Source: an uncultured Acinetobacter sp. (GTDB lineage Bacteria; Cyanobacteriota; Vampirovibrionia; Gastranaerophilales; Gastranaerophilaceae). From it: a stretch of DNA of 27,032 nucleotides. This document shows positions 8,574 to 16,326 of the stretch, piece after piece (the first letter of the stretch is position 1; each line of letters starts with the position of its first letter). A model generated the notes under the pieces. It was not told the origin of the DNA. It saw only the letters and a list, made by a program, of their open reading frames with translations, and made no database searches. Made by a program: the position numbers and the translations under genes. Where the stretch lies: positions 1 through 27,032 of the forward strand of contig CAMORE010000007.1 in NCBI GenBank assembly GCA_946623365.1. Direction: 5' to 3'.

Positions 8574-9410
8574 TTATTGTGTTGCCATTTCCATTGCTGA
8601 CTGTAAGAGCTGTTTATTAGATTTAATTAACGCGTTAACAAGCTCCATCTGAACTTTAGCTTCCTGATAGTTTGCAATGTTTGCTTTAAAATCTGTGTTT
8701 GCCTGTTCTAACAGCCCTGAGCGAATTTCGCCCCTGCCGACAACAGGTTTTCCTGATTCCGGAGTTTCTATAAAATTACCGTCACCTATATCAAATAACC
8801 CGTTCGGATTATGAAAATTTGCAGTTGCTATTTTATATAACGGAACTGAGCGATTGCCGCCATCAGCTTTACCGTATATTGTTCCGTCGTTTTTAATTTC
8901 ATATTCATCATATTTTCCTAAGAATTTACCATTGTTTGGATCTATCCATAATTTAATGTTGGTAGTAGGAATACTTAATGCTCCGCCTTTAAGAGCAGTC
9001 TCTTCATACAAGTCTGCACTTATAGATTTTGTTCCTGACATAATTTCGCCTTTATCGTTCAATATATATCCTTGAACAGTTGCTCCGCTTTTAGCTCTGT
9101 ATACACCTTCTCCGTCAAATGTAAATTCACCTAAACGTGTATAGGAAACATTTCCTTCCGGTGTTCTTAGCATGAAAAAACCTTTTCCTTCAAAAAATAA
9201 ATTTTCACTTGAAGTTCCGGGAGTAGATTTACCCTGATCCTGATTTTTTATATTATTATCAATAACAGCACCGCCTAAAAAAGTTTTAAACGTTACTTTA
9301 TTTTCTCTGTAACCCGGAGTATAGACATTTGTCATGTTTTCTGCAAGAATGTCCATCCACTGGTTTGTAGCTTTTTGGGTGTTAATCGCAGTTGTGTACA
9401 AATCATTCAT
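8574..9410 (-). CDS. Flagellar basal-body rod/hook protein (FlgE/F/G family)
   Basis: 278 aa, near the length of FlgF/FlgG and shorter than a typical hook protein FlgE. It is exported through the flagellar type III channel to form part of the rod or hook. The N-terminal rod motif appears in diverged form as ILAENMTNVYTPGYRENKVTF (about 21-41), in place of the usual ANNLAN-TxGF. Residues 75-130 (FFEGKGFFMLRTPEGNVSYTRLGEF) are the conserved central part of the family. The C-terminus (about 228-278) is the amphipathic helix that ends these proteins, with GLLEQANTDF corresponding to the usual G-LE-SNVDL. The ATG overlaps the end of the fliK-like gene by 8 nt (ATGAATGA), with AAAGGA as SD. I cannot decide between FlgF, FlgG and a short FlgE from sequence alone. 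Confidence 0.88.
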   Translation of the reverse strand: MNDLYTTAINTQKATNQWMDILAENMTNVYTPGYRENKVTFKTFLGGAVIDNNIKNQDQGKSTPGTSSENLFFEGKGFFMLRTPEGNVSYTRLGEFTFDGEGVYRAKSGATVQGYILNDKGEIMSGTKSISADLYEETALKGGALSIPTTNIKLWIDPNNGKFLGKYDEYEIKNDGTIYGKADGGNRSVPLYKIATANFHNPNGLFDIGDGNFIETPESGKPVVGRGEIRSGLLEQANTDFKANIANYQEAKVQMELVNALIKSNKQLLQSAMEMATQ

Positions 9411-10467
9411 CTTTGCGGTCCTTCTTTCTGTTATCTTGGTTTTCTTGTTTTCTTTGTCTTTGATTTAATTCGTTGTATTCAAGATTATTATCTTCAAATT
9501 TCTGTCTTAGAAGCGGTAAATTTTCTTTTAAATAAGCTTCTGCAACTTGAGAGCTCGGAAGAAAATCTGCGGATATTTTTCCTGCTCTATCTATTTTTAT
9601 AATGACAGAAATGTTATTGTCAAAATCTATTCTTACAGGTTTATTATCATTCATTGCTTTAGCAAGTAAATCCGCTAATGTCTTGGAAACCTGAGAAGAT
9701 TTTTCTGCACCTTTTACCTCTGTCATATCAACAACACCGTTTTCAACAAGGTTAGTGAAAAATTCCACATCTGCTTTGTCCATTATTACTTTGTCGTAAC
9801 TTACAATAGTATCAACGACCAGATTTGTTTTCTTATCAACTTTATGTATTCCTTGTTCGTTTTCAACGGTTTTTGTCTTCGCTATAGCCATATTTTTATT
9901 TGCTATAGCAATATTTTCTTCCATTGTTGACATTATAGCTTTTTCTTCCGCTAAGTCTTTAGCAGTTGTTTTAATATTATTTTTTGTATTTTCAGGATTT
10001 ACAAATTCTGCAAAGGGCTGACCGTTGCTGTTAAAATTCATATTTGCACCCATATCTAAATTTATTTTATCTTTGGGTTCTTGGATGTTCATATTGTTGT
10101 CAATCAAGCCAAAATCCTCTATCTTATTTTTTTTATCGGCAAACTTATTAAGACTCTTAACAGATTCGTCTTCCATATCATCTTTTTGATTGATTTTATT
10201 TAATTCGTCAAAGACATCTTGCAGTCCATCGATTGCGTTATCCACTTCTGTTTCTTGTTCCGCATTTAACGTTTCTTGTTTTTTTGTTTCCGGATTCTTA
10301 TCTTCAGGTTTTTTTACAGAATCTTCTTTAGCAGGTGTCGTATTAGATTTATCTGCTTTTTTAAGTTCATCTGCAAATTTTATATCAGTATTTGCAGCAC
10401 TTGTTCCTTGTGAAGATTTAGTGCTTATTTTACCGGCTGTTAAAGATTTTGTTTGTTCGATATTCAT
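9403..10467 (-). CDS. FliK-like flagellar hook-length control protein
   Basis: 354 aa. Two-part architecture typical of FliK: a long, low-complexity, Lys/Asp/Asn/Thr-rich N-terminal region (about 1-260) and a compact C-terminal domain (about 270-345). The latter contains KPVRIDFDNNISVIIKIDRAG followed by a helix with LPLLRQKFEDNNLEY, matching the pattern of the Flg_hook (FliK C-terminal) domain that acts on FlhB to switch substrates. The tail is a Gln/Arg/Lys/Asp-rich charged run. Its position between fliJ (15-nt gap) and a rod/hook gene (8-nt overlap) strongly supports the assignment, since the N-terminal part diverges too fast to recognise. Weak SD (AGGAAAG). It carries no catalytic motif. 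Confidence 0.75.
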   Translation of the reverse strand: MNIEQTKSLTAGKISTKSSQGTSAANTDIKFADELKKADKSNTTPAKEDSVKKPEDKNPETKKQETLNAEQETEVDNAIDGLQDVFDELNKINQKDDMEDESVKSLNKFADKKNKIEDFGLIDNNMNIQEPKDKINLDMGANMNFNSNGQPFAEFVNPENTKNNIKTTAKDLAEEKAIMSTMEENIAIANKNMAIAKTKTVENEQGIHKVDKKTNLVVDTIVSYDKVIMDKADVEFFTNLVENGVVDMTEVKGAEKSSQVSKTLADLLAKAMNDNKPVRIDFDNNISVIIKIDRAGKISADFLPSSQVAEAYLKENLPLLRQKFEDNNLEYNELNQRQRKQENQDNRKKDRKDE

Positions 10468-10482
10468 AATAGACTTTCCTGT

Positions 10483-10965
10483 TTATTCTTGTTCCAATCT
10501 TTGCATTTCTGCGAGAAGTTCTTGTTCTTCAGCTTCTTCTCTTGCTCTTATGAAGAATCTTTGTACACCTATTTCTGAAAATTGTTTTAGTTCCGCTTTT
10601 TTTTCTTCTTCAATATATGCTTCTCGCTGTTTTTCTTTGTGTTTTTCTACAACTTTAACTTCCTGTTCGCATTGTACAAGTTTTTGGTTTTCTTCATCCA
10701 GAATAGCTTGCAAACGCTGTTTTTCTTGTTCTAACGCTTCTGCTTTGTCCCAGAGATGATGAAGGTAATTGTCATAATATTCCATCATTCTGAAATCAGC
10801 AGTTTTTTTGTTTTGGATAGTTTGTTGAATTTCTGCCTCATTCTGACGAATTCGTTCCTCTGCTTCGAATACAGCTTGCTGTGCTTTTTGTACAACTATC
10901 AGCTGAGCTTCTTTTTTTCGTATACGAAAATCCAGAACTTTTTGTAATCGGTATCTAAAGGGCAT
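10483..10965 (-). CDS. fliJ: Flagellar export chaperone FliJ
   Basis: 160 aa, slightly longer than the usual 140-150. The opening MPFRYRLQKVLDFRIRKKE is the standard FliJ start, and the rest is one long charged antiparallel coiled coil rich in Glu, Gln, Lys and Arg. FliJ is the stalk of the FliI ATPase ring of the flagellar type III export apparatus and recycles chaperones. FliI and FliH, its usual neighbours, are not in this window. It is the first gene of the fliJ-fliK-rod/hook run. The SD is weak (GAG about 11 nt upstream). A TATAAT lies at 11032-11037 on the minus strand, but no convincing -35 accompanies it. I see no sigma-28-type promoter. Confidence 0.92.
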   Translation of the reverse strand: MPFRYRLQKVLDFRIRKKEAQLIVVQKAQQAVFEAEERIRQNEAEIQQTIQNKKTADFRMMEYYDNYLHHLWDKAEALEQEKQRLQAILDEENQKLVQCEQEVKVVEKHKEKQREAYIEEEKKAELKQFSEIGVQRFFIRAREEAEEQELLAEMQRLEQE

Positions 10966-11042
10966 AATATATTCTCACATATGTATTATGAAGGATATAT
11001 GATGTTTTAACCACATCTATTTAGAGGATTAATTATATATTT

Positions 11043-11083
11043 AAAAAAGTCAAGACAAAATCAAACAATAATTGTCTTTTTTT
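11043..11083. terminator. Bidirectional terminator-like hairpin
   Basis: AAGACAA (11052-11058) pairs with TTGTCTT (11072-11078) over a 13-nt loop. T-runs follow on both strands: 11077-11083 on plus, and 11048-11043 read on minus. On the minus strand it lies about 75 nt past the DUF4145-like gene and before fliJ, so it probably separates those two units. The large loop makes it weaker than the terminator at 8491-8525. Confidence 0.45.
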
Positions 11084-11152
11084 ACTACATAATTTATAAC
11101 GGGCAGATCTGCAACAAAAACATAAATAATTATTTTACATATTTGTATTACG

Positions 11153-11794
11153 TTATATAAGAGCCAAAACTATCAAACAAATTGCGGATATGATAGCAGA
11201 AAATCCTACAAAATGCCAAAAGTACGAATGTTTTTTCCCCTGCGACTTAGATTTTACGGAACAGTATTGGGGTTTTTGCTTTACACTTTTAGTTTTCTTT
11301 TTTTCTTTAACTTGCCCTTCTGCATATTTTTCGGATAGCGTTTTTCCGGATTTTTTTTCTGTTATTAACAAATTTATATCATAATTAAGTTTTAAGATTC
11401 GTCTGTCTGCATTGCAGGAATATACACAATAGTTAACCGCAATTCCAAAAGCTCTTTTTAGACATTCCAACGCCTCCAGACCGTCCTGTTTTACCGTTAC
11501 CGAATGAGTTGCATTATTACCATGTTTTTTTAAAAAATATAAGTCCTCGACAAATTCTTTTGCTTCTTCTGAACTTCCCATTGTACAATCTTTTAAGGTT
11601 GCAAGCATAGCATCAAAAGTTACCTCTGTAGTACACCTTGAACCGAGTACATTTTTGCATACTATTTCTCCAAACCTTCTGGTTTGCGTCATGCATTGCT
11701 CGAAAAATTCGCCTCGATATAATCTTTCTGCATCATTTATAATCTCATATAAATTCTTATCGGCTTTTTTTAAAAAATCAAAATTTGTTACCAT
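11153..11794 (-). CDS. DUF4145-like protein with C-terminal membrane anchor
   Basis: 213 aa. The N-terminal half begins NFDFLKKADKNLYEIINDAERLY and continues with R-x2-GEIVCKNVLG and FLKKHGNNATHS. This matches the pattern of the DUF4145/HsdR-N-associated helical domain (NFDFL-x-W...AE...R...E, then a 'GN-AAH' turn). That domain is found in restriction and other nucleic-acid-linked proteins, and as stand-alone copies. A Lys-rich linker (about 148-190) leads to a single hydrophobic helix (about 192-213) at the extreme C-terminus, so the protein is predicted to be tail-anchored with the domain in the cytoplasm. It starts 2 nt after the stop of the TPR glycosyltransferase-like gene, so they are co-translated. 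No restriction genes are nearby. Its role is unknown. Confidence 0.8.
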   Translation of the reverse strand: MVTNFDFLKKADKNLYEIINDAERLYRGEFFEQCMTQTRRFGEIVCKNVLGSRCTTEVTFDAMLATLKDCTMGSSEEAKEFVEDLYFLKKHGNNATHSVTVKQDGLEALECLKRAFGIAVNYCVYSCNADRRILKLNYDINLLITEKKSGKTLSEKYAEGQVKEKKKTKSVKQKPQYCSVKSKSQGKKHSYFWHFVGFSAIISAICLIVLALI

Positions 11795-11796
11795 TT

Positions 11797-13512
11797 TTAT
11801 AAACTTTTCTTTTTAATTTTTTCTGCTATTTTTTTACAACGAATTTTATCAAGTTCTTCTATAATTCTATTTACAGGTGTATCCCAATCATCAGATGTTG
11901 GACATTGGAACGGCTTAATACTCTTGTACCAAGCAATATCTTCGCCATCTGTTTTAAACCATCTCCACTCAGTTATCCTGTTAAATATACCGAATGTTTT
12001 GATTCCCAGTGCACCTGCAAGGTTCATAACACCGTTATCTGTGGTAACCATCAAGTCCATACAATTCATTGCACAGGCTGTGTCTTCCCAATTTTTAAAT
12101 GTTCTGCCAAGTCTTATTAAAGTTGCATCAGCTGGCACTCTATCCATTTGACGGGTTAAATCATCAACTTGGAAACTGTATACCTCAACATCAGGCATAC
12201 GCATTAGCGGATACAAATAATCTAACGGAATATCTCTGTTGGTTTCCTTACTTGCCATTGTTCCTTCATAAGCAATCCCAATCTTGATTTTGTCATTTTC
12301 GTTAATGTATTGTTTTTTATACGCATTTACTTTAGTCTTAGGAACTTTTAAATATCCTTGTGCAAACGGAATTGTATCCGGTCTTGTTTCACAAACAATA
12401 GGTAAATCCATCATAGGTATCCAATAATCATATTTTAAATTCGGAATATCATCCTCAGAATAAATATCTATACCTAATTTAGAGTCTTTCATAAGCTCTA
12501 TCAGAGGTTTCTGAACTACTAACATTACTTCTTTGCATCTTTTTTTCATTTCATCCATAAATCTTGCAAACATTATAGAATCGCCAAAACCTTGTTCAAA
12601 GTGCACGAGAATTGTTTTATTAGTTATGTCTATCTTCATATTCCACTTTTTCTTTTTGGTTTTTAGAAGCTCCGGAAAAGCAACATTCCCTAAATCTTCT
12701 TTTAAAAATCTGTGTTGCAAAAATTTAAAACCTTCTGAAAATCTTTTATGTTTAACAAGGTATGCACCATAAGCGTGTAAATCAGAATGGGTTGGATTTA
12801 AATACATAAGTTTTTGATACATCTCATCTGCATTAGCTTCTTCGTCAAATTTTCCGTATACATAAGCCAAATTTTTAACAACAATTCTGTTACTTGGCGC
12901 AAGCTCAAACGCTTTGCGTAAATATCCGATTTGTTTCTCTTTAAATTTATCCTGATAACACGTTGAGTACAAGTGACCGAGCATATTGTATATCGTAAAG
13001 TTATTAGGATATTTTTCAAGCGCTTTTTCGTAATATTCTATAGCTTTTTTATTATCTTTTATATCTGCATACACAAGATCCCCGAGATAAATATATACAT
13101 CCTCTTTATCAGGAGAAATCTCTTCAAAATGTTTGAGGAATTTTATTGCCATATCAGCATTCCCGATATTTTTCATGCAAAGCCCTATATTTTTATATAT
13201 AGTTATCGGAACTCCCTGAAATTCTATCATCTTTCTGTATTCTTCCATTGCCTCTATGTATTTTTTTTCGTTCATTAGTTTTTGAGCATAATTCATGGAA
13301 TAATTCAGAAATTTATTGACAACTATAGAACGCTCATTATCATCAATAATTTTCGGAAGAGCTTCTCTGTATTTTTTAAGACCAACTTCTAAATTACCGC
13401 TTTTGCAGTAATAATCAGCCATTGCTACATCCATTGACTTTATTAAGTCAAATTCTTTTGATGTATCAATAGGTATTTCTTTTTTCACAACCAAACGCTT
13501 TGAAACCTGCAT
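11797..13512 (-). CDS. TPR protein with C-terminal glycosyltransferase-like (GT9/GT41-type) domain
   Basis: 571 aa. Residues about 30-265 hold tandem TPR helices (for example AIEYYEKALEKYPNNFTIYNMLGHLYS). Residues about 290-560 form a two-lobed domain. Its signature NCMDLMVTTDNGVMNLAGALGIKTFGIF, followed by TEWRWF and DIAWYKSIKPFQ, matches the DLVISVDTAVAHLAGALG-DWRW-SPWYPS pattern of bacterial TPR/heptosyltransferase-like proteins. It is predicted to transfer a sugar to a protein or glycan in the cytoplasm. The neighbouring flagellar cluster raises flagellin or hook glycosylation as a possibility, but no flagellin is in the window. SD AAAGGGGG before the ATG. An XRE gene lies 218 nt upstream on the same strand. 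Confidence 0.85.
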   Translation of the reverse strand: MQVSKRLVVKKEIPIDTSKEFDLIKSMDVAMADYYCKSGNLEVGLKKYREALPKIIDDNERSIVVNKFLNYSMNYAQKLMNEKKYIEAMEEYRKMIEFQGVPITIYKNIGLCMKNIGNADMAIKFLKHFEEISPDKEDVYIYLGDLVYADIKDNKKAIEYYEKALEKYPNNFTIYNMLGHLYSTCYQDKFKEKQIGYLRKAFELAPSNRIVVKNLAYVYGKFDEEANADEMYQKLMYLNPTHSDLHAYGAYLVKHKRFSEGFKFLQHRFLKEDLGNVAFPELLKTKKKKWNMKIDITNKTILVHFEQGFGDSIMFARFMDEMKKRCKEVMLVVQKPLIELMKDSKLGIDIYSEDDIPNLKYDYWIPMMDLPIVCETRPDTIPFAQGYLKVPKTKVNAYKKQYINENDKIKIGIAYEGTMASKETNRDIPLDYLYPLMRMPDVEVYSFQVDDLTRQMDRVPADATLIRLGRTFKNWEDTACAMNCMDLMVTTDNGVMNLAGALGIKTFGIFNRITEWRWFKTDGEDIAWYKSIKPFQCPTSDDWDTPVNRIIEELDKIRCKKIAEKIKKKSL

Positions 13513-13730
13513 GCTCTTCCCCCTTTTAGTATTTGTTATTTAAATAATAGCATATATTAACAATTTAGAGAAGATACATAGCAATAAATACACCGCAAGA
13601 TATAGAATATCACACCACATAAACAATTAACACATACTATGCGTAATGCTTATCTATATAACACACAACTATCCTACAAAACTGAGTACAAATGCCCCTG
13701 CGGATGCTCTTCTACTTACTTCTGGCAAAA
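13513..13730. other. Intergenic region between XRE gene and TPR-GT gene
   Basis: 218 bases, mostly AT-rich, with no gene, tRNA or clear terminator. A short local rise in GC at about 13693-13713 stands out. It can be read on the plus strand as a Cys-rich peptide (CPCGCSS), but that frame then runs antisense through the XRE gene. It probably carries the promoter of the TPR-GT gene, which I cannot pinpoint. Confidence 0.4.
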
Positions 13731-13949
13731 TTATATATCTTTTGTCAGTGCATTTAAGTCTGTACCAAGTACACTTGCAATATCAAGAACCTTTAATACA
13801 GTAGGGTTAATCTTGCCGGTTTCTATTAAACTGACAGAATTTCTTGAAATGTTCGTCAACTCGGCAAGCCTTTCTTGCGAGATGTTCTTTCTCAAGCGTT
13901 CACTTTTAATGTTAATACCTAAATTTTTTAATCTCTTATTATCTAACAT
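13731..13949 (-). CDS. Small XRE/Cro-type helix-turn-helix regulator
   Basis: 72 aa, essentially a single HTH_3 domain: IKSERLRKNISQERLAELTNISRNSVSLIETGKINPT (about 14-50) contains the SQERLAELTNIS-RNSVSLIE helix-turn-helix, followed by LKVLDIASVLGTDLNAL, the usual closing helices. It binds DNA as a dimer, with no sensor or peptidase domain. SD is poor (only AAGT-type purines before the ATG). The gene stands alone, with divergent spacing of about 200 nt from the response regulator. An inverted repeat TACTTT/AAAGTA just upstream (13962-13990) could be its own operator. No toxin partner is visible, so an antitoxin role is not supported. Confidence 0.88.
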   Translation of the reverse strand: MLDNKRLKNLGINIKSERLRKNISQERLAELTNISRNSVSLIETGKINPTVLKVLDIASVLGTDLNALTKDI

Positions 13950-13961
13950 ACTTATATTTTC

Positions 13962-13990
13962 TACTTTGATAGATAATTTACAATAAAGTA
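13962..13990. promoter_or_regulatory. Possible XRE autoregulatory operator
   Basis: TACTTT (13962-13967) and AAAGTA (13985-13990) are a perfect 6-bp inverted repeat with a 17-nt centre, 13-41 nt upstream of the XRE start codon, where a self-repressor would bind. The arms are short and AT-rich, so chance is a real alternative. Confidence 0.3.
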
Positions 13991-14145
13991 TATTTTACAT
14001 ATATCAAAATTTTTATAATTTTTTTATAAATGTCTATTGCAAACATGTACGGCTTCTTTTAAAATTAGTATAATAAAGATATTGTATATACATAATCCGC
14101 ATCAGGGCTAATTTAAAAAGTAAGATATTTTTAAGGGGTAATTGC

Positions 14146-14856
14146 ATGACCGAAAAGAAAAGAATTTTAATTGTAGATGATGATACAGAAATCAGAGATT
14201 TGCTAGAATTTGATATATCCTCAAGCGGTTATTTTACAGATACGGCTTGTAACGGTATGGACGGGTTAAATAAAGCTTTGAATAACAAGTATGATTTAAT
14301 TCTTCTTGATGTAATGATGCCAAAAATGAACGGATTTGATGTTTGTAAAAATATCCGTCAGGCAAAAATCAATGTTCCGATTCTTATGTTAACGGCAAAA
14401 GGAACTATTGGCGATAAGACAAGCGGATTTGACAGCGGCGCGGATGATTATCTCGTTAAACCTTTTGATATTCAGGAAGTACTCCTAAGAATAAGAGTTC
14501 TGCTAAGAAGAAATCAGCCTCCGGTAGAAACACTTGCTTCTTCAGAGATTCTTGATGCCGGAGATATAGAGATTTTACCTGATACATTAGAAACTGTTAT
14601 ATTGAATAAAAAAATTAAACTAACTCCGACAGAATTTGAGATATTATACTGTCTAATGCAGCATTTTAATAAATCGGTAACACTTGCAACATTACTTGAA
14701 GAAGTTTGGGGGTATTCAAGCGATGAGGATGTTAGAATGCTAAGGGTTCATGTTGGAGCATTAAGAAATAAAATAGAACCTGATTCAAAAAAACCCAAGT
14801 ATTTACATACTGTAACCAACGTAGGATACAAGTTAACACCGTTTGGAGAAGAATAA
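14146..14856 (+). CDS. OmpR/PhoB-family response regulator (orphan)
   Basis: 236 aa with a receiver domain (about 5-120) and an OmpR-type winged helix (about 138-232). Phosphorylation-site residues are present: acidic pocket DDD 11-13, acceptor Asp55 in LILLDVMMPK, Thr83 in MLTAK and Lys105 in LVKPF. The DNA-binding half shows KLTPTEFEILYCL, EVWGY and the RMLRVHVGALRNKIE recognition segment ending in TVTNVGYKL. It should be an active two-component regulator. No histidine kinase is adjacent, so its partner is elsewhere. In gene order and domain type it recalls RpaA/RpaB regulators of cyanobacteria, but I cannot assign orthology. SD AAGGGG lies before the ATG. A TATAAT at 14069-14074 is a possible -10, without a good -35. 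Confidence 0.95.
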   Translation: MTEKKRILIVDDDTEIRDLLEFDISSSGYFTDTACNGMDGLNKALNNKYDLILLDVMMPKMNGFDVCKNIRQAKINVPILMLTAKGTIGDKTSGFDSGADDYLVKPFDIQEVLLRIRVLLRRNQPPVETLASSEILDAGDIEILPDTLETVILNKKIKLTPTEFEILYCLMQHFNKSVTLATLLEEVWGYSSDEDVRMLRVHVGALRNKIEPDSKKPKYLHTVTNVGYKLTPFGEE

Positions 14857-14964
14857 TTCGACCTGCAATTTAGTAAGGCAAAGATTTTTTACTATAATAA
14901 CCTTTTATAAATATCATAAATTTACTCGTATTTTTATATTAAAATAGATTTAAAGGAGTATAAA

Positions 14965-16284
14965 ATGGAAAATAAAAAGGTTTATATAGAAACTCTCGGA
15001 TGTCAAATGAATAAGTCTGATGCTGAGAGAATGTACGGAATGCTTGAACATATCGGCTATACTCAAACGGAGAATCCGAAAGAAGCTGATATGCTTATCA
15101 TTAATACGTGTTCTATCCGTCAATTATCAGAAGATAAAGCATATAGTCAGATCGGTGTTTGGGGTAAGCAAAAAAAATCAAATCCGAATTTAAAAATTGT
15201 TTTTGCGGGTTGTGTAGCTCAGCAAGGTGGTAAATCAATATTAAAAAGAGCTCCGTATGTAGATTTAGTACTGGGAACTCAAAGACTTTATGAACTGCCA
15301 AATCTTGTAAAAAGAATTGAGCAAGGTGAAAAGATTGTATCTATAGATGAGAAACCTTATGAAGAATCTGATATACAAATAAATCGTGTAAAAGGGGTTA
15401 ACGCTTGGATTCCGATTATGGAAGGATGTAATAACTTCTGCACATACTGTATTGTTCCGTATACCAGAGGTCGTGAGCGCTCAAGAAAACCTGAATTAAT
15501 CTTAGCGGAAGTAAAAAAAGCTTTATCCGAAGGATTTAAAGAAATTACTCTTCTCGGACAAAATGTGGATTCTTTCGGGAAAGATTTGCCGGATGGTCAA
15601 AATTTAGCTTGGCTTTTAAGAAAAATAAATGCAATAGAAGGAAAATTCAGGGTAAGATTTGTAACAAATTATCCTACTGATATTACTGATGAAGTTATAG
15701 ATACAGTAATTGAACTGGATAAAGTTTGCGAGTATTTTCATATTCCTATGCAGTCAGGTGATGATTATGTCTTAAAGAAAATGAACAGAAGATATGATTA
15801 TGCAACATATAAAAAGATTTGCGACCATATACGTTCACGAGTCAAAGATGTGACCATTACGAGCGATTTCATAGCGGGATTTCCGGGAGAAACAGAAGAA
15901 CAATTTGAAAATACTTTAAAAGCTATGACCGAACTTGAATTAGATTACTCTAATACTGCGGCATATTCACCGCGAGAAAAAACAGTTGCTGCAAAATGGG
16001 TTGATTTATATATTCCGGAAGAAGTAAAAACAGAACGTCTTGCAAGACTTAATGAACATAACAGAGCCTGCTGTCTTGCTTCCAATAAAAAGTACTTAGG
16101 TCGGGAAATGGAAGTTCTGGTAGAAAATTTTGAGGTTCGCAAAAATGGTGATAAAGTTATAACAGGAAGAACACGAAACAACAAAATCGTTCATATACCT
16201 TGTGACAGAGATTTAACAGGAGAATTTGTAAACGTTAAAATCACAAACGCAAAGACATGGTATTTAAACGGAGAATTGGCTTAA
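14965..16284 (+). CDS. miaB: tRNA-2-methylthio-N6-dimethylallyladenosine synthase MiaB
   Basis: Radical-SAM methylthiotransferase that converts i6A37 to ms2i6A37 in tRNAs reading UNN codons. 439 aa, normal length. The N-terminal MTTase domain has its three cluster cysteines at C13 (LGCQMN), C49 (NTCS) and C83 (AGCVAQ). The radical-SAM cluster is C155-x3-C159-x2-C162 (GCNNFCTYCIVPYTRGRERSR). The C-terminal TRAM domain covers about 373-437. The LGCQMNKSD start, NTCSIR (one residue off the common NTCSVR) and GQNVDSF favour MiaB over MtaB or RimO. SD AAAGGAG precedes the ATG. TATAAT at 14893-14898 may be the -10 of its own promoter. alr follows 24-42 nt later, so they are probably co-transcribed. 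Confidence 0.96.
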   Translation: MENKKVYIETLGCQMNKSDAERMYGMLEHIGYTQTENPKEADMLIINTCSIRQLSEDKAYSQIGVWGKQKKSNPNLKIVFAGCVAQQGGKSILKRAPYVDLVLGTQRLYELPNLVKRIEQGEKIVSIDEKPYEESDIQINRVKGVNAWIPIMEGCNNFCTYCIVPYTRGRERSRKPELILAEVKKALSEGFKEITLLGQNVDSFGKDLPDGQNLAWLLRKINAIEGKFRVRFVTNYPTDITDEVIDTVIELDKVCEYFHIPMQSGDDYVLKKMNRRYDYATYKKICDHIRSRVKDVTITSDFIAGFPGETEEQFENTLKAMTELELDYSNTAAYSPREKTVAAKWVDLYIPEEVKTERLARLNEHNRACCLASNKKYLGREMEVLVENFEVRKNGDKVITGRTRNNKIVHIPCDRDLTGEFVNVKITNAKTWYLNGELA

Positions 16285-16293
16285 AACATATCC

Positions 16294-16309
16294 CTCTCCC
16301 ATTGGAGAG
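16294..16309 (+). repeat. 6-bp hairpin between miaB and alr
   Basis: CTCTCC (16294-16299) and GGAGAG (16304-16309) form a perfect stem over a CATT loop. No U-run follows, so it is not a classic terminator. It sits a few bases before the alr SD (GGAAGGAAAG) and its 3' arm touches the alternative GTG start at 16309. It may influence alr translation or mRNA processing. Confidence 0.4.
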
Positions 16310-16326
16310 TGGAAGGAAAGAGAAAA

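Noticed and set aside
10190..10759. A 189-residue Ser/Cys/Phe-rich reading frame on the plus strand
   Set aside because: It runs antisense to the fliK-like and fliJ genes, has the composition of a reversed Lys/Glu-rich frame and no SD or domain.
10966..11152. Sigma-28 type flagellar promoter before fliJ
   Set aside because: No match to the TAAA-N15-GCCGATAA type pattern; only a sigma-70-like TATAAT is present.
12798..13278. Reading frames in other phases inside the TPR repeat region
   Set aside because: They are shadows of the TPR gene, with biased hydrophobic or Lys/Ile composition and no SD.
13731..13949. Type II toxin-antitoxin module
   Set aside because: The XRE protein could be an antitoxin by size, but no toxin-like frame lies on either side on the same strand.
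13639..13986. A 115-residue plus-strand frame with a CPCGCSS segment
   Set aside because: Two thirds of it is antisense to the clear XRE gene and there is no SD. The first 35 residues look oddly protein-like, so a degenerate gene fragment remains possible.
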